Of a stretch of DNA of 64,000 nt, positions 20,647 to 64,000 are shown one piece after another. Below the pieces are notes generated by a model that was not told the DNA's origin, did not search any database, and saw only the letters and a list, made by a program, of their open reading frames with translations. The position numbers and the translations under genes are program-made. Position 1 is the first letter of the stretch. Every line of letters starts with the position of its first letter. Location: assembly GCA_036365455.1 (NCBI GenBank), contig JAWQUS010000030.1, forward strand, positions 7,254,001 to 7,318,000, given 5' to 3'. This DNA comes from Macrosoma leucophasiata. Lineage: Eukaryota; Arthropoda; Insecta; Lepidoptera; Hedylidae.

Positions 20647-22550
20647 GGAAAACATTAAAATTTATTTATATTTTTATAGTGCATGATGACTTTTAGTTTG
20701 GAACTTCTGGAAGAAAAATTGAAGCATGCTTGAAACCAGTTCTAAGCCATACATACTTTTTTCGACTACCTAAATGTCATAAATATTTCATATCGATTTC
20801 CTTTTTAAGTGATATATTAATACTAATGTGAAATTATGATTTTTTAGATAATTTTACACTTTATTATAATGCTACAAGTGCAAATTGAAAATAGCTTTTT
20901 ATTTATCTCCTTATCGTTTGTTTACACAATTTCAATGAACATTTTAAAGACCACACGTTTTAAAATCTCACATCAATCTTAACTCTAATTATTAAAAATA
21001 CATATAACACAAACATATTTGTGAAATACTCATGCATAGAAATAGACCACAGCAAACTCACCAATGGCAAATGAGAAGGTGCGTTGTGTCGTCGATGCAA
21101 TTAAGTGTTTTGTATGTTTATGTGATACTGCTTTTTGCTTTTCAGGATTTCAAAGATTTAAGGAATGGGAAGAATAAGTAAGTACAAAAGGTTAAAAATA
21201 TACATACAAGCCTAAGATATGTAGACATTTACGGCCGTATTTTTAAATTAGAAAATTTAAAATTGATTCACAACTCTTAGCCTGGGTTGCACCACGACTT
21301 TTTGTTAAAATTTTTGTAACATTTCACATCCTTCTCTAACTTAATGATTGACTTTGTAGAATATTGATTTCAAATCTATGCTTCGACGACACATTCTTAA
21401 AAAAAAAGTTTTTCTACAGCCAACAAAGTGTTGACAACATAGTATTTTTGATGTCCGGAACCCCAAAAAGAACAATCAATTCGCACTGCCACATATTTCA
21501 ACACAAATCAATACCGGTAACCGGTAACTGGTAACGGCTATGTGAAAATATCAGCAAAACCTATCACTGCGTATAAATCAATTTGCATATTTTGTTTACA
21601 CCGAACGAAAATACCGTTCGTATTGCTGCGGTCACGGATAATATGGATGCAATCCAAAAATGTATCCCCTACGCCGACATCAAACGAGCACCAATACTTT
21701 AGTTTATCGTTTCGTTATGCCACTTGCCAACAATTTCATTTAATTGTTATATAAAAACATATACTTTTTTAATTTATTCCATTCAGTTGATTACCGATAT
21801 AATACTAAATAGGTGTACCACGGGCAATGACCGATGCCGGCTATATTTTATTTGCTACATTGACAACTGCCTCGGTAGACTTGTGGTAGTAAGTCACTAC
21901 TGCTACGCTGAGGCCCTGGGTTTGATTTCTAGTACTTTAAACCCCCGATGCAAAGACGGGGTTTTATTAGTTCAACCTGTCTGTCTATAAGTCTGTGGCA
22001 CATAAACTCTTGAATTAATGAACCGATTTATTTAAGCCTGGTTCTTTGTGGTGGTTTTTAGTTATGTTTGGTGGATATAGCAGGGGTAGTTTTCAAGATA
22101 TTTAGCTCTGATTGGAACGAGTCAACAGGACTTCGGCCAGAAGTCATGAACTCCATATTTTGGCTATATGTTTAAGTGTATGTTTTCAAATCCTCCTCCT
22201 CCTTGCGTCGTGTGTCCTCAATGCTGAGGGTTGTGACCTCGACGAATAACTCTCGATTGGACAATATTACGCCATGTCGTCCTATCCTTGGTTTTCAAAT
22301 CCACTCACAAAATTATGTGCTCATGATGACCAGCAGCTTGTGAAAGGATAGTAAGGCTAACAATTCCAAATTTTGGTTATAATTTCACTGATGGTAGAAT
22401 TTTAGTGTCAGACTTCAAAATAGTAGGCAGTGGTGATCTGCCACCAGACGGTGCTGTGTAATACTGTGGTCATTCACTCACCATCCATGTCAACTTGTCG
22501 CTTGTTTGCCACCTAATAACATGAAAAATACAACCACAAAAAATCATTAA
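20647..22550. other. intergenic region between convergent genes
   Basis: Between the 3' end of carboxypeptidase unit 2 (+) and the Runx 3' end (-). It contains an AGCCTGGGTTGCACCA repeat fragment (21280), a SINE-like piece with GCCTCGGTAGACTTGTGGTA (21858-21960) and a diverged family A-like stretch (22385-22520). No gene is recognised; the plus frames at 21542 and 21724 are unsupported. Confidence 0.5.
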
Positions 22551-22551
22551 C

Positions 22552-22557
22552 TTTATT
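22552..22557 (-). other. candidate polyadenylation signal of the Runx gene
   Basis: AATAAA on the minus strand, about 220 bp beyond the Runx stop codon at 22778, giving a short 3' UTR. It is the first such hexamer seen after the stop. Confidence 0.5.
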
Positions 22558-22777
22558 TACAGACTTTGCATTATCTTATAATACAGTCAACAATAATTTA
22601 AACATACAATTTCAAATTCACATTCATTTATCTAACGTAAAAACACCTATCGACATTGATCACTATCGAATTCGTATCCCATCTACAACTAATGTCACTT
22701 GTCCACAAAGTTCCGATCACTCCGGACGGTAACTAACTATATTTCCTGTATTTGTCGTAAATCAACAACAGTCTCGA

Positions 22778-58489
<35,712 letters not shown>

Positions 58490-58760
58490 CGTCCTTATTA
58501 CCAACACACTATGTATCTAACTTTAGTTTTTATTCATTCACTTGTTTTGTCATGAAATTGTCACAAACAGTCCACTATATCCGTCACATAACTTCGATGT
58601 TTGAAGATGTTTCCAAGATCGTGACACATTTTTCTTCGCGTTGCCGTGGTCTTCGGTGCAGCGCCATCTTGGTGCCTGGAAATAAAATACATTTTCTTGG
58701 TCAAACTAAATTATTTATACTTATCCTATTTCATCAATTGATAGAATAGTTGAAAATCAC
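58490..58760 (-). promoter_or_regulatory. possible Runx 5' UTR / promoter-proximal region
   Basis: Upstream of the Runx ATG, repeat-free. On the minus strand near 58670-58660 it reads CCAAGATGGCGCTGC, a YY1/Pho-like motif often found close to transcription starts. No clear TATA box. Whether another 5' non-coding exon exists cannot be told. Confidence 0.25.
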
Positions 58761-59930
58761 AAAGCACAATCATACATTGTCATCCAACGTGGCAATTCAA
58801 AGCTTAGTCATTTCACAAACGAATACGAACTCACAATATTTTTAAAGAGTTAATAAAGATACCTCACTCCATGGGATAACATGACGCAAGATAAAAATTA
58901 TATTACTAGATACTTTACGTGTAGGAGAGGTACCATGACATTTTATTTTACCACTTTCTCCTAGCTTCCTAATACTAAAAGTATCTGAGCTGGGCTGTAG
59001 ACAGACGGACGGACGGACATGATAAAACTAAAAGAATTACTTCTAGGCTATGGATCCCCAAAAGTGACACAAAGTATGCTGAGTAAAAAATTTTATACAT
59101 CAAACTAATAAGACTAGATATACGAGTACTACGCAATTCGATTTCTTTCGTTCAAGAATTATTTGCTTTCTTTTAGTCTTTGACAAAAAGTTATACCTAG
59201 TTGCATTATACATTGTAGGAAACTACACGAAACTGTTTTAGGATTTCGTAGCCAAATTATGAAAAACGGAAACCTTTTAGATTACGGAACCTTTCATAAA
59301 AATTCTTCTCGATTTCACAATTAGGTAGGTATACCCGGAATATTTACAATTCAATATATTCCTCTCGAAGCCATATCAATCCAGAGATTATTGAAACTAG
59401 AAATCAAAGTAAACACGGCAGAAGGCAGTAAAAGACATGTAGTCGGGGTTCACCCCTTGTACAAATTAAGTTTAACATCCCGATCGACATATCGCGTTTC
59501 GCAAACATGTTACGACCTGTTCACAATATACGCGCCCCAGGGTAAGGGGTTACCGATATTTTAATGTATAGCCGCTATCCCATGCTTTGTCTGTCTAAAA
59601 ATTTCATTATGAACGTTTATTTTTGGTGTAGGTCGGTAATTGAAGAATTATTAGCCTTATTAAAATTTGAATTAGGTGCTTCATTACCTTAAACGTTATC
59701 GGATGATAGGAATGAGTCGTCGAGGAGTATTTTTAATATTCCAATCGTTATTCTATATGTTATATCTAAGTTATTAGGTTAACTTTTCTTATCTTGAGAA
59801 TATGGAATTAATTGTAATTGCTCACCATACAGTTTTAAGCATATCGAAGATCAGATTTTCAAGTGATCGAGCACAACGTTAAGTATTTAGAAAGTGACAT
59901 CCATGACACAAGTAATCTATCTATATACAT
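58761..59930. other. Runx upstream flank, unique AT-rich DNA
   Basis: No gene, long repeat or clear promoter is seen. A short (GGAC)n run occurs at 59010. Confidence 0.4.
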
Positions 59931-59934
59931 ATAA

Positions 59935-60160
59935 ATCAATTGCTGTTCGTTAGTCTTGCTAAAACTCGAGAACGGCTGGATTGATTTAGCTAATTTTGGT
60001 TTTGAATGATTTTTGGAAGTCCAGGGAAGGTTTAAAAGGTAAGAAATTGAAAAAACCACAATTTCATTTTTCCATACAAATAGTCCGTATCTATCAAACC
60101 TTTGACACGTTACTTAATTCTGAGGCAATACGAAGTTTTCCGGCTCAGCAGTGAAGTATA
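59935..60160 (-). repeat. family D repeat
   Basis: Reverse copy: GTTCGTTAGTCTTGCTAAAA ... GAGGCAATACGAAGTTTTCC. Confidence 0.75.
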
Positions 60161-60257
60161 GATATAACTATTCATAACAAATCAGGCTTAACTTTTTTTT
60201 TTACAAAGTCTATGTAAAGTTTATGCAATGATGATGGTAAACATATAGTTTACTTTT

Positions 60258-60480
60258 TTTATGTCATGAAGTAGCAAAAAAACATACAGTTTACAATTAC
60301 TGTATTCTTTAAAAAATTACATGAAACCAGAGATTTCAATATAGATGCATTGCCTGTGCTGTGACCTAGGGCATTATGCCTCTGTGCCGAAAATTACAGA
60401 CTCTTCATTACCACCTGACCGGAACACCATAGTGCTGAACACTACCATTTAGTGCCAAGTACCAACGCACTAGCTCTTGC
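60258..60480 (-). repeat. diverged family A repeat
   Basis: TTTTTTATGTCATGAAGTAG ... GACCGGAACACCATAGTGCT, lacking the 5' end. Confidence 0.7.
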
Positions 60481-60887
60481 CAATTAATTTATACTTGGGA
60501 ACATTGGGAATAAATAAAAAAAAACAGTAATGTATTATTGTATAAATTTAAAATTAGAATACAATATTATTTTCACACATGTGTTCCTATTGATATCAAA
60601 TCAACATAGGCGCCGAGAGGGGGATGAAAAATTCACATATTTTATTATTTTCGGTTGATTTGCGACCCCGCCGTCACCATCGCTTCTGATTGTGTGTTGC
60701 CTTGTGTTCAACTCTCTTTGAAGATATTCGTCAATAAGTCTGTCACTATTTGTAGGAGAAAAACATTTCTATACTCCAATCTTGTTAAAACCCTTTCTTG
60801 TTATACTAATAAGCGGGCATTTATAACACATTTTTGTGTGAGACAGCTAATTGACCAAAATTTCGAGACAAAGGCACAGTTTTACAG

Positions 60888-61170
60888 GTGGTAGAGCTCC
60901 AGTGACGGAGCTCGCGGGCGTAGGCACCACGGCATTACCTTATATAGTAGTCGCTAAATGGTAGTGTTCAGCACTTTCGTGTTCCGGTCAGCTGGTAATG
61001 TACGGCCCGTTAATTTTCGACACAGATGCATAACACCTTAGTCCTCAGGAGTGGTAACGCATCTGCATTTTGACCTTGGTCTTTATGTGGGTGTCTTTAG
61101 GCTGTAGTCATCACTTAACACCAATGTGAATTGCACACTTGTTTACCAATTCCATTAAATAAAAAAAAGT
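60888..61170 (+). repeat. family A repeat, full length
   Basis: GGTGGTAGAGCTCCAGTGAC to CCATTAAATAAAAAAAA. Confidence 0.8.
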
Positions 61171-61493
61171 TATCATTGTCATTTCGGCCGAGAGATATTC
61201 ACTACTAGACAAAAGATTCCTCCAAAAGTGCCCTATTGTATGAAATGCACCCGCATGCTATAATCTCTGTTGGCAACTGATTTGACGATCGGATTGGCAT
61301 TAGTTTTATCGCCGGACGCTGCTGCCCGCCCCGCTTTATTGTATTAACTAAGTAGCTCAATATTGAAATGGTTTGACCGCCATTGTTCGGCTGAGTGACT
61401 GCACTAGCAGGAAAATTCATCTCACTTGTGGAAGTTGGGTCGTCATGGCCCGACACCTAAACGACCATAAAAACCAAGTAATACTGCTAAGTA

Positions 61494-61743
61494 CAGTATC
61501 CAACAACAAATAATGCACATCGACCTCAGGAAGAGACGTCGGCTTATTTTGGATCTGTAGAGCGTTATCTCTTTCGCACCATATCCATTTGACGTTTGTC
61601 GACCATTTTGATCAAATTTTGACCAATACCGGACTACGAATACTTACGTAGGCAGTGTGCAGCAGAGATAACGGCCTATGAAGCTGAATCTAGCCGATTG
61701 TCACTTTCATAGGTTCGAGTGCATTATTTCTTGATGAGCACTG
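61494..61743. mobile_element. mariner-type MITE, copy 2
   Basis: 250 bp flanked by TA. The ends CAGTATCCAACAACAAATAA and TTATTTCTTGATGAGCACTG are inverted with few mismatches. Shares GAGCGTTATCTCT and TTTGATCAAATTTTGACCA-type blocks with 16092-16344. Confidence 0.8.
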
Positions 61744-62200
61744 TACAATCTTAGCCGAGATTGCCAGCGTATTTAACTCATGAATAGAACAGCAATAAAA
61801 TCTTAGCTTAAAAACATACAGAAAGGGCAAAGCTCGTAAATAATAAAGCATGTACGGTCGTGTAGGGATCCCCTACAAGTGGGTAATGCTCGTTACTCGG
61901 GCCTGCACCCTTCCACAAAGGAACCCGGCAAATGGGGTAAAGATACATTACACCCACCATTTCTGTTTCACTGCTCTTAGTATTTGGACCTTTAATAAAA
62001 CTTCCCTTTTTAGTGCATGCTCATATATCATAATTTAATGTTTTTTTACGTATTCAAATATTTTAAATATTTAAAGGAAGAAAAACTAAAATAATGTAAC
62101 AAGTGATCATTAATTTACACCAATTATTTTTAAACTTATATTCTAAACGACTTCACAAAGTTAAGTATGGAGATATCGGAATTGGTCTAATTTTATCAAG

Positions 62201-62283
62201 GTTTCGGTAGCATAGTGGTACAGCGGCTGGTTCCTGAGGTCGGAGGTTCGGTCCCTGCCCGGAGTATTTTTTTTATTTTTTAG
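62201..62283 (+). ncRNA. tRNA-like pol III unit (SINE head)
   Basis: GTTTCGGTAGCATAGTGGTA (A-box-like) and, 27 nt on, GGTTCGGTCCC (B-box-like), then a T-rich terminator ATTTTTTTTATTTTTT. It does not fold as a clean tRNA cloverleaf. Probably a tRNA-derived SINE head or tRNA pseudogene. Confidence 0.5.
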
Positions 62284-62289
62284 GTAAAA

Positions 62290-63447
62290 CGGTGGTCACT
62301 ATGCCCCCGATCTTTGGCACCAGAGATCTGTCATCATAAAAAAGGAATCATGAAAAACGTTAAATATAAATTGATACATTCCGTTTGCTACACATAATAT
62401 GAAATTTTAAAAAAAAGTGAATATACTGTCCGAAAATCAGCAAACCCTGCATGTTCCAATATATTATGGTGGCCGTTTTAAAGAAGGGAATCAATAGCGG
62501 AAGGGACTCATTCCTATGGGCGTCCCGGGAGACGGGTCCGACATGGATAATGATCGTACCAGCGCCGGCTACAAATAGGTTAGCAAATGTAATATCCGAG
62601 TACGTGGTCCAGATACACGAACGTACGGCTAGACAGACAGTGACAGTTCATTAAGTTGAAGACAGCTTTAGGCTTTTTTTTTCTTAGGCTTTTCACGAGC
62701 TATCTTTATTGATGTAAAACTATTTATACGGATATCTAAGTGGTATAAAAAATAGTCTACAACCTATCAAAGGAGTAAAAACATCTAATTTCATAAAAAT
62801 GTTTAGGTAGAGTCTGATCACAAATACTGTGAGTTTTCCATACATGACATGAAGTAAAAAAACAACTCAATATTAAAGAGCACATTTAACAACGAATACG
62901 AATATAATTAGATATTGACATAAAAAAATCTTATAAAACACTATACTTACGAACTTTTGCCAGGATAATTTAATATTGAGTATACTTTGATTTTAAAAGA
63001 TATAAGACCACGAATATTTTCAGTACGTTTATACCTATAATCCGGATAATGAAGGTATTTAGTAATTTAGGTAAACCCCCACATAATATTCTATCACATA
63101 ACCTCTGCAAACATAATAAAATGTACATAAAAACTAGGTGAAAAAAGAAAATATACTGTCTTTTGTCTATGGAAAATAATACCATTGTATTTTAAAACAT
63201 TCAAAGGGCCGACCCTTCTTCGTGCAATATTGGTGTCAATAAACAACATCGGGTACAATCAAGCAGTTAAATAAGAATTTCGAGGAATGTGGCGTAGCAA
63301 AGTGGTGTCATTTATTAAAAAACCCGGTCTTTGAGATACAGATTAAAAATTCAATGTTATTTCTAAATAATTTAAATTATAATAGTTTAAGCATTAGTAA
63401 CTATTCTGATTATGTTGACTTCTGATTTTATCTTTTTATACCTAACT
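62290..63447. other. AT-rich sequence without recognised gene
   Basis: The plus frame at 62451-62654 (TGPTWIMIVPAPATNRLANV) is GC-richer than its surroundings but matches no family I know and has no splice support. Confidence 0.4.
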
Positions 63448-63640
63448 AGCTGTTGCCCACGGCTTCGCCCGCGTGGATGTCGTTTTATAAATATTTTTTC
63501 CTAATTTTTTTTTCTGCTATAAACCTCACGGAGCTCGAGACCTTTCCAACGAATGCAAAACCGTGGAAATCGGTTGGTGCGTTCTGGAGTTATAGCGTCA
63601 GGAAGGAAACCCCGACTTATTTTTATAATATAGATTATCT
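63448..63640 (+). repeat. family C repeat
   Basis: CTAGCTGTTGCCCACGGCTT to TTATTTTTATAATATAGATT, including CTCACGGAGCTCGAGACCTT and CGGTTGGTGCGTTCTGGAGT. Confidence 0.7.
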
Positions 63641-64000
63641 ATTTGTTGGTGAGTCTAAAAATATTAGAAAAACTTTAATGATAAACAAATGAGCTGTATG
63701 ATCTTTTGCGTCAATCAAATCATGGTAAATTTATACCATAACCTACCTAAGGCATTGAACTAGCCTACAGACGTACGATTCTTTTGGGCTTTTTACCTGC
63801 ACCGCCGCAGTTTGAAAACATGCAGGATGGATGGCTTTATTGTCTCTTAAATTCAGGCTTCTAATTAATTGACGGAATTGTAGATGACATGAAGGATGAA
63901 CGTGGATTAATATATGTATATCTCAGCACATGATAATGAACCGTCATTGAATAAATCGCGCCATTATTAATTATGAAAAACGCATGTTAAGGATTAGAAG

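Overview
The window looks like nuclear DNA of a moth or butterfly (Lepidoptera). It is AT-rich, has small exons with GT-AG introns, and is dense with short interspersed repeats, MITEs, tRNA-derived SINE-like copies and RTE/CR1-type LINE remnants of the kind usual in lepidopteran genomes. There is no bacterial or viral gene organisation. The species cannot be named from the sequence.

Left part, + strand (about 5.2-20.6 kb): two tandem M14A zinc carboxypeptidase units. Unit 1 (exons from 5220 to 11786) starts inside the gene: its signal peptide and activation peptide are not found in the window. Unit 2 (11996-20646) has an activation peptide and a full catalytic domain but no visible start codon or signal peptide. 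Both keep the zinc ligands, the substrate-binding arginines and asparagine, and the catalytic tyrosine and glutamate. Exon boundaries and intron phases are identical between the units, so they arose by tandem duplication. At the junction, the last codons of unit 1 overlap a strong splice donor that would join in frame to the unit 2 propeptide exon across a Lys-Arg pair. A two-enzyme precursor is therefore a real possibility, and is the most interesting hypothesis here. The alternative is two separate genes, with the signal exon of unit 2 not recognised.

Right part, - strand (22.8-58.5 kb): one complete Runt-domain (RUNX) transcription factor gene in five coding exons, 419 codons plus stop, converging on the carboxypeptidases. 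The intron phases fit at every junction. The Runt domain is encoded by exons 1-3 and the protein ends in the Groucho-binding VWRPY motif. Two introns of about 14.8 and 18.8 kb hold most of the window. They contain a hAT transposon with a perfect 8-bp target duplication and a nested RTE LINE, a TATCGATA-rich foldback element, CR1-type LINE tails, several local duplications, a tRNA-Leu(AAG)-like gene, hairpins, and repeat-poor islands that may be enhancers.

The remaining DNA (1-5.2 kb, 20.6-22.8 kb and 58.5-64 kb) shows no confident gene. It consists mostly of repeats, a 15-bp minisatellite and AT-rich unique sequence.
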